Part shown: positions 8,468 to 17,189 of the stretch, piece after piece | Position numbering within the stretch: position 1 is the first letter of the stretch | How the letters are laid out: every line of letters starts with the position of its first letter | Assembly: GCA_017453205.1 (NCBI GenBank) | Contig: JAFTKO010000006.1 | Span: forward strand, 1 to 59,790 | Source: Clostridia bacterium | GTDB taxonomy: Bacteria; Bacillota; Clostridia; Oscillospirales; CAG-272 | Direction: 5' to 3' | Length of the DNA stretch: 59,790 bases | Notes under the pieces: generated by a model | Database searches by the model: none | What the model was told of the DNA's origin: nothing | The model's input: the letters and a program-made list of their open reading frames with translations, nothing else | Program-made: the position numbers and the translations under genes

Positions 8468-9415
8468 ATGAAAGAAATTGGTGGATATTTTGGCTTTGAA
8501 CAATTGATTAGCAACGAATATTACCCCGACTTGATTGCCGTAAATAATGCAAGAAACGCGTTGCTGTATTTGCTGAAAGCCAAGAAGATTAAAAAATTAT
8601 ACATTCCTTACTTTCTCTGTGATTCGGTTTCAAAGCTTTGTGACAGAGAGGGATATCGGTATGAATACTATCATATCGGAGAAGATTTTTTGCCGATTTT
8701 TGAAAAGTCTCTTTCCAAGGATGAGTATCTGTATATTGTCAATTTTTACGGTCAAATCAGCAATCAAAAAATATTGGATTTGAAAAAAATATATGGCAAT
8801 ATCATTTTTGATAATGTACAAGCCTTTTTTCAAAGACCGGTGCAGGGAATAGATACGATCTATTCCTGCCGTAAATTTTTCGGTGTGCCGGATGGCGGAT
8901 ATATTTCAACGACGGCAATTTTAGAAAAAGAGTTGCCGGTGGATATTTCCAAAGATCGTATGAAGCATATTTTAGGTCGCTTTGAGGGTGAGGCTTCGGA
9001 GTATTACGAGGATTTCAAATCAAATGATCGTGCTTTTGTAGAATTGGAGCTTCGACAAATGTCGGCACTTACGCATAACATTCTTGGTGCGATTGACTAT
9101 GATTTTGTTTGTGAAAGACGGAATAAAAATTATGCAATTTTAGAAAAGCATCTCGGAGAAAAAAACAAGCTTCATTTAGTTGTACCGACAGGTCCCTATT
9201 GTTATCCGTTTTATTGCGAGAACGGAATGGAGATAAAGAAACGGCTTGCAAAAGAAAAAATTTTTGTGGCAACGCTTTGGCCCAATGTATTGGATATGAA
9301 GGATTCATTGGAAAAGGATTATGCGGAAAATATTTTGCCGCTACCTTGTGATCAAAGATATCATGCCGACGATATGATACATATTGTGGAGGAGGTTGTG
9401 AAATGTATAAATTGA
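8468..9415 (+). CDS. Divergent PLP-dependent fold-type I protein, DegT/DnrJ-like, small
   Basis: This 315-residue protein is shorter than the usual 360-400 of sugar aminotransferases. It retains a recognisable fold-type I layout: AVNNARNALLYLL (about residues 24-36), an aspartate in IIFDNVQAF (D115) of the kind that pairs with the pyridine nitrogen, and SCRKFFGVPDGGY, in which K136 is the expected Schiff-base lysine. The C-terminal small domain is present but abbreviated. DegT-family members aminate keto-sugars. The low similarity, and the location between an ATP-grasp and a GNAT rather than beside rfbAB, leave open another PLP reaction or a non-sugar substrate. Its end overlaps the GNAT start by 13 bases. 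Confidence 0.72.
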   Translation: MKEIGGYFGFEQLISNEYYPDLIAVNNARNALLYLLKAKKIKKLYIPYFLCDSVSKLCDREGYRYEYYHIGEDFLPIFEKSLSKDEYLYIVNFYGQISNQKILDLKKIYGNIIFDNVQAFFQRPVQGIDTIYSCRKFFGVPDGGYISTTAILEKELPVDISKDRMKHILGRFEGEASEYYEDFKSNDRAFVELELRQMSALTHNILGAIDYDFVCERRNKNYAILEKHLGEKNKLHLVVPTGPYCYPFYCENGMEIKKRLAKEKIFVATLWPNVLDMKDSLEKDYAENILPLPCDQRYHADDMIHIVEEVVKCIN

Positions 9416-9948
9416 GAGAGCTCGAACGTGAGGATTTGAAAAAAATCAACAAGTGGAGAAATGATCCCAATTTGATTGCTTGTTTGGGAGCTCCGTATCG
9501 ATACATCAATGAAGACGTGGATCAAGAATGGTATGACAAGTATTTACATGCTAGAAGCAATTCGGTTAGATGTGCGATTGTTGACGAAGAAAAAGAAAAT
9601 GAGGTATTGGGTTTAATCAGTTTGTTGAACATCAACTATATCAACCGTACCGGTGAGTTACACATTATGATTGGCGGTTCCGAAAATCGCGGCAAAGGGA
9701 TAGGTACTTTTGCAGTTCGCGCCATGATTGCACATGCGTTTAACAACTTAAACTTGCATCGAATTGAACTTGGTGTTTTGGAAACCAATGCGGCAGCGCT
9801 TCGCTTATATGAAAAAACAGGTTTTGTAAGAGAAGGCGTAAAACGTAAATCGAATTACAAAAATGGAAAATATATTAACATGATTTTTATGGGATTGCTT
9901 AAGGAAGAATGTTCTATGGAAGCTTCTTTTAAATATGAAGAAATGTAA
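9403..9948 (+). CDS. GNAT family N-acetyltransferase (RimJ/RimL or WecD/PseH-like)
   Basis: This 181-residue protein has an N-terminal LRELEREDLKKINKWRND, the core strand GELHIMIGGSENRGKGIGT with the acetyl-CoA pyrophosphate-binding R96-G97-K98-G99-I100-G101, and the terminal LYEKTGFVREG of the RimJ/RimL-type branch. GNAT enzymes of this size in surface-polysaccharide loci (WecD, PseH) acetylate the amino group of a nucleotide-linked 4-amino sugar. With the dTDP-sugar aminotransferase nearby, acetylation or other acylation of a 4-amino-4,6-dideoxyhexose is the favoured role, by inference. The start lies inside the preceding gene, implying coupled translation of the module. Confidence 0.88.
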   Translation: MYKLRELEREDLKKINKWRNDPNLIACLGAPYRYINEDVDQEWYDKYLHARSNSVRCAIVDEEKENEVLGLISLLNINYINRTGELHIMIGGSENRGKGIGTFAVRAMIAHAFNNLNLHRIELGVLETNAAALRLYEKTGFVREGVKRKSNYKNGKYINMIFMGLLKEECSMEASFKYEEM

Positions 9949-9961
9949 GAGGGATGAGGGA

Positions 9962-11251
9962 ATGTTTGAACATTTGAAAGGAAAAAGATTATTATTTTTA
10001 GGAGCTATTCGTGCTCTTTGTGAACCGGTAAAGATAGCAAAAGAGATGGGGATATATACAATTGTCATTGATTACCTCCCTAATTCTCCGGCAAAGAAAG
10101 TTGCAGATAAATCATATTTGATTAGTACAACAGATATAGATGCGGTAGTTGAATTATGTAAAAATGAAAAAGTGGACGGAATTTTTACTGCTTTTATTGA
10201 TTCTATGTTACCATACGCAAGGGAAATTTGTGATCGTTTGGGGTTGCCGTTTTATGCATCTAAAGAACAAATTCAATTGTCTCTTGATAAAAACTTCTTT
10301 AAAGCGACTTGCCGCAAATTTGGCGTTCCTGTACCAAATGATTATACGGAAATGATTGCTCAAAATGGTTTTCATAGTAATAATATTGTTTTTCCTGTGA
10401 TTGTAAAACCAATTGACAGTAGTGGTGGCAGAGGAATTCGGATTTGCAACAATGCCGAAGAACTTCAAAGTGCGTATGAATACGCGCTTTCCATTTCTCC
10501 GAGTAAGAATGTACTGGTCGAAGAATATGTAGTTGGAGACGAAGTAACAGCTACATATACGATGAAAGATGGGGAAATTTCGCTTTCTTGTTTTAAAGAT
10601 AAACTTTTATCACATGACCATGAAAATATAACCTCGCAATCCGATGTTTTATTTTGCCCGTCATGCTATTTACCACTGTATATGAGTAATGTCAATGAAG
10701 TTGTTATTGATATGTTAAAAGGTATGCATGCAACAGATGGTAGTGTGTTCTTTCAAGGTATAGCCACTAAAGAAAGAATTGTATTGTTTGAATGCGGCTA
10801 TCGTCCTAATGGGGCTCATGATTATAGACATATATCTTATATTAATGGGATAAATTATTTAAAAATGATGATTGCCCATGCTTTAACGGGGAGAATGGAA
10901 GGATATGATTTGACTCAAGATTCCCCTAATTTTTCGGAATATATTTTGACGTATAATCTTTGGGCGCATGGTGGCGTTATAAATTCTCTTTCCGGACTAG
11001 ATGATGTATTAAAATTGGACAATGTAGTTTTGGCTGAATACGTACATGATGTTGGAGATGAAATTATTGATAATAATACACTATCCCAACGAGTTTTCCG
11101 CGCAGTCATTAAAGAAAAAGATATAAATAAAATTAGAGATACAGTGAATCAAATACAATCAACTGTAAAAGTAATAAATCAGTACGGAGAAAATATGTTA
11201 TATACTCCATTTGATGCAAATCGATTAATAGAAAGGTATATCTCAAAATGA
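9962..11251 (+). CDS. ATP-grasp ligase of unknown substrate (second of two)
   Basis: This protein of about 429 residues has GKRLLFLGAIRALCEPVKIA at the N-terminus, a SYLISTTDIDAVVEL pre-grasp segment and the lid motif VIVKPIDSSGGRG near 146-158. The ATG at 9962 is preferred over one at 9935, because AAGAGGG at 9947-9953 precedes it by eight bases and the earlier start would add a short non-conserved tail. A reduced FECGYRPNGAHDYRH segment replaces the canonical E/N metal-binding end, so the catalytic geometry may differ from the first ATP-grasp. The gene is more AT-rich than its 5' neighbours. It overlaps the following permease by four bases (ATGA), so the two products are probably made together. 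Confidence 0.85.
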   Translation: MFEHLKGKRLLFLGAIRALCEPVKIAKEMGIYTIVIDYLPNSPAKKVADKSYLISTTDIDAVVELCKNEKVDGIFTAFIDSMLPYAREICDRLGLPFYASKEQIQLSLDKNFFKATCRKFGVPVPNDYTEMIAQNGFHSNNIVFPVIVKPIDSSGGRGIRICNNAEELQSAYEYALSISPSKNVLVEEYVVGDEVTATYTMKDGEISLSCFKDKLLSHDHENITSQSDVLFCPSCYLPLYMSNVNEVVIDMLKGMHATDGSVFFQGIATKERIVLFECGYRPNGAHDYRHISYINGINYLKMMIAHALTGRMEGYDLTQDSPNFSEYILTYNLWAHGGVINSLSGLDDVLKLDNVVLAEYVHDVGDEIIDNNTLSQRVFRAVIKEKDINKIRDTVNQIQSTVKVINQYGENMLYTPFDANRLIERYISK

Positions 11252-12531
11252 CTCCCGCAATAATTAGTTTAATTATTTTAGTTGTATGTATAGTATTATT
11301 TATTACAAGGATTATACCCAATGCGGTTACAGCTTGCTTGGGATGTTTACTTTTTGCGCTTACAGGAGTATGCTCATTAGACAAGGCTTTTTCCGGTTTT
11401 TCCAACTCCACTGTTTTGTTGATGTTTGGTATGATGGTGGTTGGAATAGCTATGATGGATACCGGAGTTGCAAAGATAATCGGAAAATATGTTTCTAAAG
11501 TGGCTGCCGGTAATGAAAAGATGTTTATTTTGCTTGCAGGATTAGCCTCTGCAATCCTATCTACATTTTTGTCTAACACTGCGGTAATTTCAATTTTTCT
11601 TCCAATTATTGCTAGTGTAGCTCAATCCAATAGTAATATGAACCGTAAAAATCTCACACTTCCTGTTACCATGGGGGCTATGTTTGGTGGCGTGTGTACT
11701 TTGGTAGGCTCTACACCACAATTAACTGCAAACGGTATATTGTCCGAAATGACAGGAAAAGAATTGAAAATGTTTGATTTTTTATTGCCCGGCATTGTTT
11801 TTTGCGCTGTTTATTTGATTTATGCAGTTACAATTGGTCATAAAATGGGAAATCATGTTTGGGGAAATAAAGTTGTAGAGACTTTACAAGAAACGGAAGA
11901 TAACAATACAGCTGTTGCCCAAGAATTTACTATAAACAAGCCTAAAGTAGTTTTAATGATAGTTATTTTTTTAGTGACGATTATCATGTTTATAGGCGGC
12001 TGGATATCGACGGCAATGACGGCCATTATAGCTGCGTTATTGTGCATTATAACCGGGTGTACAAGCTATAAAAGTGTTCTTAAGAATATGGATTGGTCAG
12101 TTGTATTTATTCTTGCAGGATGTCTTGGAATTGCTGCCGGACTCACAAGTGGTGGGGCTGGAGAATTGATGTCTGAAGTTCTGTCCACTATTCTTAGTCC
12201 TAATATTCCTCCTATAATAATTTTTGCGATTTTTATTCTTGCGACCATGGTTATAAGTAATTTTATAACCAATTCTACTGCTGTTGTAATTGTTTTGCCG
12301 ATTGCACTTGCCTTTTGTAGCTCTCTTGCTCTCAATCCAATCACTTTTGCGTTAGGAATTGTTTATGCAGCAAATCTTACTTTTAGTACGCCTTTGGCAA
12401 ACGCACAAACTGCAATGACTTTGGTAGCAGGATATAAATTTTCAGATTACATTCGTTATACATGGTTATTGGATATTCTTGTTTTTGTTGCAATAGTTGT
12501 ATCGGTACCATTATTCTTTCCGCTTGTATAA
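11248..12531 (+). CDS. SLC13/DASS-type anion (dicarboxylate) transporter
   Basis: This is a 427-residue polytopic membrane protein with roughly 10-12 hydrophobic segments. Two SNT-type signatures are visible: LSTFLSNTAVISIFLP in the N-terminal half and SNFITNSTAVVIVLPIAL in the C-terminal half. These are the hairpin motifs that bind sodium and carboxylate in SLC13/DASS and related ion-transporter proteins. The family imports di- or tricarboxylates or sulfate. A transporter of this type inside a polysaccharide locus, translationally coupled to an ATP-grasp ligase through an ATGA overlap, suggests that it supplies or removes the acid handled by the ligase. That link is inference, and the true substrate is unknown. 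Confidence 0.87.
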   Translation: MTPAIISLIILVVCIVLFITRIIPNAVTACLGCLLFALTGVCSLDKAFSGFSNSTVLLMFGMMVVGIAMMDTGVAKIIGKYVSKVAAGNEKMFILLAGLASAILSTFLSNTAVISIFLPIIASVAQSNSNMNRKNLTLPVTMGAMFGGVCTLVGSTPQLTANGILSEMTGKELKMFDFLLPGIVFCAVYLIYAVTIGHKMGNHVWGNKVVETLQETEDNNTAVAQEFTINKPKVVLMIVIFLVTIIMFIGGWISTAMTAIIAALLCIITGCTSYKSVLKNMDWSVVFILAGCLGIAAGLTSGGAGELMSEVLSTILSPNIPPIIIFAIFILATMVISNFITNSTAVVIVLPIALAFCSSLALNPITFALGIVYAANLTFSTPLANAQTAMTLVAGYKFSDYIRYTWLLDILVFVAIVVSVPLFFPLV

Positions 12532-12553
12532 TTTTGAAATGGAGATGTGAACA

Positions 12554-13654
12554 ATGTTAATCAACGTCACCCGCTCCTCAATGCCCACATACGAGGAATT
12601 TTGCGAGGAAATTAAAGAATTGTGGGACAGCCACTGGCTTACCAACATGGGAGCCAAGCACAAGCAGTTGGAGGCGGCGCTCAAGGAGTATTTACATACC
12701 CCAAACGTCACGCTTTATACCAACGGACATTTGGCACTGGAAAATGTTCTTGCTTCGATGAATCTTCCCAAAGGCGGGGAGGTTATCACCACACCGTTTA
12801 CCTTTGCTTCCACCACTCATGCCATCGTTCGCAACAGCTTGGTTCCCGTTTTCTGCGATGTCAATGATGTGGACTACACGATGGATGTAACCAAAATCGA
12901 AGCACTGATCACGGATAAGACCTGTGCGATTGTACCGGTTCATGTATACGGAAATATGTGTGATGTGGATGAGATCCAACGCATTGCGGACAAGCATGCT
13001 TTGAAAGTCATCTATGATGCCGCACATGCTTTCGGTGTTACATACAGAGGTGTCAGCTCTGCAAATTTTGGTGATGCCTCGATGTTCAGCTTCCATGCCA
13101 CCAAGGTATTTAACACGATCGAGGGCGGTGCCGTTTGCTATCCCGATGAGACCTTAGTACAGGTCCTCAATGATATGAAGAACTTTGGTATTCGCGGTCC
13201 CGAAGCCTGTGCTTATGTTGGCGGAAACGCGAAAATGAATGAGTTCCAAGCCGCAATGGGGCTTTGCAATTTGCGTCATTTGGACGAGGAATTGGCAAAA
13301 CGGAAAACCGTCGTTGAACATTACCGTAAAAGACTTTCCGGTGTGAAAGGAATCAAGCTTTGTACCGATCAAAAAGATGTCAAGTCGAATTACGCATATT
13401 TCCCGGTTGTGTTTGACGGATATCGGTATACACGTGATGAAATATACGGAATTTTGCGTGAGCAGAATATTATTGCGAGAAAGTATTTTTATCCCTTGAC
13501 AAACAGCTTTGAATGTTACCAAAATCTCGAAACTGCGGGTGCTGAAAAAACACCTGTGGCTCAATATCTTGCCGACCGTGTGTTGACATTACCTCTCTAT
13601 GCCGATTTGAGTGCAGAGGATATTGACCGTATTTGCGATATCATTTTAAATTAA
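12554..13654 (+). CDS. dTDP-4-keto-6-deoxyhexose aminotransferase, DegT/DnrJ/EryC1/StrS family
   Basis: This 366-residue protein is full length for the family. It shows LYTNGHLALENVL, TTPFTFASTTHAI, the PLP-pairing aspartate D155 in VIYDAAHAFG and the Schiff-base lysine K184 in FSFHATKVFNTIEGG. The overall pattern resembles VioA/FdtB-type enzymes, which use glutamate to aminate dTDP-4-keto or 3-keto-6-deoxyhexoses in the cytoplasm. rfbA and rfbB follow directly and would supply the keto-sugar; no rfbC or rfbD is visible. The product would be a dTDP-amino-dideoxyhexose such as viosamine or a 3-amino isomer; the position cannot be fixed from the sequence. Composition is close to the genome average here, unlike the AT-rich permease before it. 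Confidence 0.88.
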   Translation: MLINVTRSSMPTYEEFCEEIKELWDSHWLTNMGAKHKQLEAALKEYLHTPNVTLYTNGHLALENVLASMNLPKGGEVITTPFTFASTTHAIVRNSLVPVFCDVNDVDYTMDVTKIEALITDKTCAIVPVHVYGNMCDVDEIQRIADKHALKVIYDAAHAFGVTYRGVSSANFGDASMFSFHATKVFNTIEGGAVCYPDETLVQVLNDMKNFGIRGPEACAYVGGNAKMNEFQAAMGLCNLRHLDEELAKRKTVVEHYRKRLSGVKGIKLCTDQKDVKSNYAYFPVVFDGYRYTRDEIYGILREQNIIARKYFYPLTNSFECYQNLETAGAEKTPVAQYLADRVLTLPLYADLSAEDIDRICDIILN

Positions 13655-13684
13655 ACTTTTTTAATTTTTTGGAGGACTGAGCCC

Positions 13685-14572
13685 ATGAAAGGTATCATAC
13701 TCGCCGGTGGAGCCGGCACACGGCTATACCCCTTGACAATGGTAACATCAAAGCAGTTGTTACCGATCTATGACAAACCGATGATCTACTATCCGCTGTC
13801 TACGCTGATGCTGGCGGGCATCAAGGATATCTTGATCATCTCCACACCGACCGATCTCCCAAACTTTGAAAGATTGCTGGGTGACGGCTCGCAGTATGGT
13901 GTCAGTCTCTCTTACAAGGTCCAACCCTCCCCAGACGGGCTCGCTCAAGCGTTTATTCTCGGTGAGGAGTTTATCGGTAATGACGCTTGTGCAATGGTTC
14001 TCGGTGACAACATCTTCTATGGCAACGGCTTCGGAAAAACACTCCGTGCCGCTACCGAGAATGCCGAGAAAAACGGTCGTGCTACCGTGTTTGGCTACTA
14101 TGTCAATGATCCCGAGCGCTTCGGCATTGTGGAATTTGACTCTAACGGCAAAGCGATTTCCCTTGAAGAAAAACCGCAAAATCCGAAAAGCAATTATGCG
14201 GTCACAGGTCTGTATTTCTATCCCGCAGGTGTCAGCGCCAAAGCCAATCAAGTAAAGCCCTCAGCGAGAGGAGAACTTGAGATTACGACACTGAACGAGA
14301 TGTATTTGAATGAAGATATCCTTGATGTTCAGCTCCTCGGCAGAGGGTTCGCTTGGCTCGACACCGGCACGATGGACAGCCTTGCCGAAGCAACCGATTT
14401 TGTTCGTATGATTCAGAATCGTCAAGGCATTCAAATCTCTGCACCCGAAGAGATCGCATACAAAAACGGGTGGATCAATTGTGAAGAACTTTTGAAGTCG
14501 GCTGAGAAGTACGGAAAATCTCCCTATGGAGTACATCTTAAGAACGTCGCTGACGGCAAATTGCAGTATTAA
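13685..14572 (+). CDS. rfbA: Glucose-1-phosphate thymidylyltransferase
   Basis: This 295-residue protein is the standard length for RmlA. The nucleotide-binding signature [20 protein letters not shown] lies at residues 5-24, and [28 protein letters not shown] and [12 protein letters not shown] match conserved segments of the family. It makes dTDP-glucose from dTTP and glucose 1-phosphate. The ATG is preceded by GGAGGAC at 13672-13678. It lies between the DegT aminotransferase and rfbB in one operon, which points to a dTDP-6-deoxy-amino-sugar pathway for the polysaccharide. Confidence 0.96.
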   Translation: MKGIILAGGAGTRLYPLTMVTSKQLLPIYDKPMIYYPLSTLMLAGIKDILIISTPTDLPNFERLLGDGSQYGVSLSYKVQPSPDGLAQAFILGEEFIGNDACAMVLGDNIFYGNGFGKTLRAATENAEKNGRATVFGYYVNDPERFGIVEFDSNGKAISLEEKPQNPKSNYAVTGLYFYPAGVSAKANQVKPSARGELEITTLNEMYLNEDILDVQLLGRGFAWLDTGTMDSLAEATDFVRMIQNRQGIQISAPEEIAYKNGWINCEELLKSAEKYGKSPYGVHLKNVADGKLQY

Positions 14573-14582
14573 GGAGGACATC

Positions 14583-15602
14583 ATGACTATCATTGTAACC
14601 GGAGGAGCCGGATTTATCGGCTCGAACTTTGTATATCACATGCTCGGGAAATATCCCGACTACCGCATTGTCTGCCTTGACTGCTTGACCTATGCGGGGA
14701 ATCTCTCCACCTTGGGGGAGGCTTTAAAGAACCCCAACTTCCGTTTTTGTAAGACCAATATCTGTGACAGAGAGGAAGTCTATCAGATTTTTGAAGAGGA
14801 AAATCCCGATATCGTTGTCAACTTTGCGGCGGAGAGCCATGTGGACCGTTCTATCGAAAATCCCGAGGTCTTTTTGCAGACCAATATTCTTGGAACTCAG
14901 GTCATGATGGACGCGTGCCGCAAGTATGGGAATATCCGCTACCATCAAGTATCCACCGATGAGGTTTACGGAGATCTGCCGCTTGATCGTCCCGATCTGT
15001 TCTTTACCGAGACGACACCCATCCATACAAGCAGCCCGTATTCGTCCTCGAAAGCAGGTGCCGACCTCTTGGTACAAGCTTACCACCGCACGTTCGGTTT
15101 GCCCGTGACCATCAGCCGTTGCTCGAATAACTATGGACCGTATCACTTCCCCGAGAAGTTGATTCCCTTAATGATTGCAAATGCGCTCAACGACAAGCCT
15201 CTGCCTGTGTACGGTAAGGGAGAGAATGTGCGCGATTGGCTGTATGTGGAGGATCATTGCAAGGCAATCGATTTGATCATTCACAACGGACGCATCGGAG
15301 AGGTCTACAATGTAGGCGGACACAATGAGATGGCGAATATCGACATCGTAAAGCTGATCTGCCAAAAGCTTGGGAAACCCGAGAGTCTGATCACTTATGT
15401 GGCAGACCGCAAGGGACATGACATGCGTTATGCGATTGATCCGACCAAGATCCACACCGAGCTCGGATGGTTGCCCGAGACCAAGTTCGCCGATGGTATT
15501 GACAAGACCATCGATTGGTACTTAACGCACAAGGATTGGTGGGAGACCATTATTTCCGGCGAGTACCGTAATTATTATCAGAAAATGTATGGGAATAGAT
15601 AA
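14583..15602 (+). CDS. rfbB: dTDP-glucose 4,6-dehydratase
   Basis: This is a 339-residue short-chain-dehydrogenase-type protein. The NAD-binding VTGGAGFIGSNF is at residues 5-16, the catalytic triad region HQVSTDEVYG contains T125-D126-E127, and the active-site YSSSK is at 153-157. It converts dTDP-glucose to dTDP-4-keto-6-deoxyglucose. The ATG at 14583 is chosen because AAGGAGGA lies just upstream at 14572-14579, and the protein then begins with the expected first beta strand. It follows rfbA by ten bases. A short hairpin, possibly a weak terminator, follows at 15613-15635. Confidence 0.96.
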   Translation: MTIIVTGGAGFIGSNFVYHMLGKYPDYRIVCLDCLTYAGNLSTLGEALKNPNFRFCKTNICDREEVYQIFEEENPDIVVNFAAESHVDRSIENPEVFLQTNILGTQVMMDACRKYGNIRYHQVSTDEVYGDLPLDRPDLFFTETTPIHTSSPYSSSKAGADLLVQAYHRTFGLPVTISRCSNNYGPYHFPEKLIPLMIANALNDKPLPVYGKGENVRDWLYVEDHCKAIDLIIHNGRIGEVYNVGGHNEMANIDIVKLICQKLGKPESLITYVADRKGHDMRYAIDPTKIHTELGWLPETKFADGIDKTIDWYLTHKDWWETIISGEYRNYYQKMYGNR

Positions 15603-15612
15603 CAACATTTCA

Positions 15613-15639
15613 CAGGCGGCCCAAAAGGTCGCCTGTTTT
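15613..15639 (+). terminator. Weak hairpin terminator or attenuator after rfbB
   Basis: A 9-bp stem (15613-15621 with 15627-15635, one G-U pair) closes a 5-base loop and is followed by only four T residues. It sits between rfbB and the next gene on the same strand, so it probably reduces rather than stops transcription. Confidence 0.5.
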
Positions 15640-15653
15640 GGAAGGAGCAGAAA

Positions 15654-16820
15654 ATGAACGAACAAGTCATCCATACATTGTTTGCGTTGGTCCGCAAGGT
15701 CATCTGTGACACGGAATTGTCGGAAGAGGTCAAGACCCAACTGACACCCGAAATGCTACCGCAGCTATATGCCATTTCCAAAGCACATGACATGGCGCAT
15801 ATCGTCGCCCAAGCCCTCGGTGATCTCGGATTGCTTGGCGATGATGAGATATCCGCAAAGCTCCAAAAGCAGCAGATGCTGGCGGTCTATCGATATCAGA
15901 AGATCAACTATGAATTGCAGCAGATCTGCCGGACATTGGAGGAAGCAAAAATTCCGTTCATTCCTCTCAAGGGCTCTGTAATCCGTCAATACTATCCCGC
16001 GCCTTGGATGAGAACAAGCTGTGATATCGACGTGCTGGTGCATGAGGAAGTGTTAGAAAAAACTGCCGATATATTAACTCAAAAATTAGCATATAAAAAC
16101 GAGGGAAAAAGCTCTCATGATATATCATTGTTTTCTCAAAGCGGTATTCATGTGGAGCTTCACTATGACACAGTTGAAGATGGTCGTGCGAGTAATGCCA
16201 ATCGTGTATTATCCAACCTGTGGAAATATACCATCCCTCAAAACGACGGTGGTGTACACCGGCTTCTAATTGATGAAATGTTCTATTTCTATCACATCGC
16301 GCACATGGCAAAACATTTTGAAGATGGCGGTTGCGGGATCCGTCCGTTCCTTGACCTTTGGATCTTGGAGCATCGCGTAGAGCATGATAAAACGGCGCGT
16401 GACGCGCTTTTAGAGAAAGGTGGGCTTCTTACCTTTGCCAATGCTTGCCGCAGTCTCTCGGCGGTTTGGTTCGATGCTACAGAATGCAACAAAATGACTG
16501 AGCAGATGCAAGCTTATATTCTAACCGGTGGTGTATACGGAAATTTGGACAACCGTGTGGCGGTTCATCAAAATAAAAAGGGCGGAAAAATTCGTTATGC
16601 GTTATCAAGAATTTTTCTCCCTTATGATACGATTAAATTTCATTATCCCATCCTCCAAAAGCACAAATGGCTGACACCGGTTATGGAGGTTCGACGCTGG
16701 TTTAAATTGCTGTTCAAAGGTAAGGTAAAGAGCTCTTTACATGAGCTGAATGTCAACAAATCGATGTCCGAGGAGCAAATAGAGAATACCGCCGATTTGC
16801 TTCAAAAATTGGGGTTATGA
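15654..16820 (+). CDS. Nucleotidyltransferase-fold protein of unknown function (PF14907-like)
   Basis: This 388-residue protein has a nucleotidyltransferase-fold signature around residues 104-126: PLKGSVIRQYYP followed by RTSCDIDVLV, then HDISLFSQSGIHVELHYDTV. This is the pattern of the uncharacterised nucleotidyltransferase family often found at the ends of surface-polysaccharide and lantibiotic-like loci. The transferred group and acceptor are unknown. It may be expressed from the rfb operon at reduced level because of the hairpin just upstream. GGAAGGAGC at 15640-15648 supports the ATG start. A strong bidirectional terminator follows, marking the end of the polysaccharide locus. Confidence 0.8.
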   Translation: MNEQVIHTLFALVRKVICDTELSEEVKTQLTPEMLPQLYAISKAHDMAHIVAQALGDLGLLGDDEISAKLQKQQMLAVYRYQKINYELQQICRTLEEAKIPFIPLKGSVIRQYYPAPWMRTSCDIDVLVHEEVLEKTADILTQKLAYKNEGKSSHDISLFSQSGIHVELHYDTVEDGRASNANRVLSNLWKYTIPQNDGGVHRLLIDEMFYFYHIAHMAKHFEDGGCGIRPFLDLWILEHRVEHDKTARDALLEKGGLLTFANACRSLSAVWFDATECNKMTEQMQAYILTGGVYGNLDNRVAVHQNKKGGKIRYALSRIFLPYDTIKFHYPILQKHKWLTPVMEVRRWFKLLFKGKVKSSLHELNVNKSMSEEQIENTADLLQKLGL

Positions 16821-16877
16821 GGTTGGAAATTCGCATTTAAATTTAATTTCCTTTGAGAGAGGCTCAAAAAAGGAAAC

Positions 16878-16914
16878 CCCCCGACATATGATAAAGGATT
16901 TCATATGTTGGGGG
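16878..16914. terminator. Bidirectional terminator between convergent genes
   Basis: A 14-bp stem (16878-16891 with 16901-16914, one G-U pair) is followed by A5T5 on the + side and by a T-rich run (TTTCCTTTTTT) when read on the - strand. It would end the polysaccharide operon and the DUF6514-like gene that converges on it. Confidence 0.85.
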
Positions 16915-16922
16915 AAAAATTT

Positions 16923-17159
16923 TTAGGCGGTCACCAAAAAGTCTTGGATGACCTCATGCAGATGAATAGGGGATAACTCAAGAGTGTTGCAGAGGTCGGC
17001 TAGTTGTTGAACCTTTACTTGGTTTGCGCAAAGATTGGGGATTGTTTCCAAAATGGTTATGAAGCCGTTTTCCTCCTCTGTGAGGGCAATTCCATATGTT
17101 ACATATGTGGAACCGTTTTGTGCGTACTCGCTTCGTACTGTGGCATAACTTGTCTTCAT
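16923..17159 (-). CDS. Small DUF6514-like protein
   Basis: This 78-residue protein has a TYVTYGIALTEEE segment near residues 18-30 and the C-terminal ADLCNTLELSPIHLHEVIQD. I recall that pattern, with LC, ELSPIHL and the following VI-DFL, from DUF6514 proteins of Clostridia; I cannot check it here. The function is unknown. No signal peptide or membrane segment is visible. A ribosome-binding site AAAGGA lies about 11 bases upstream. The gene directly follows the interrupted XRE regulator on the same strand, so the two were probably an operon. Confidence 0.7.
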   Translation of the reverse strand: MKTSYATVRSEYAQNGSTYVTYGIALTEEENGFITILETIPNLCANQVKVQQLADLCNTLELSPIHLHEVIQDFLVTA

Positions 17160-17189
17160 AAGTAATAAAATCCTTTCTGTCGTTGTTTT

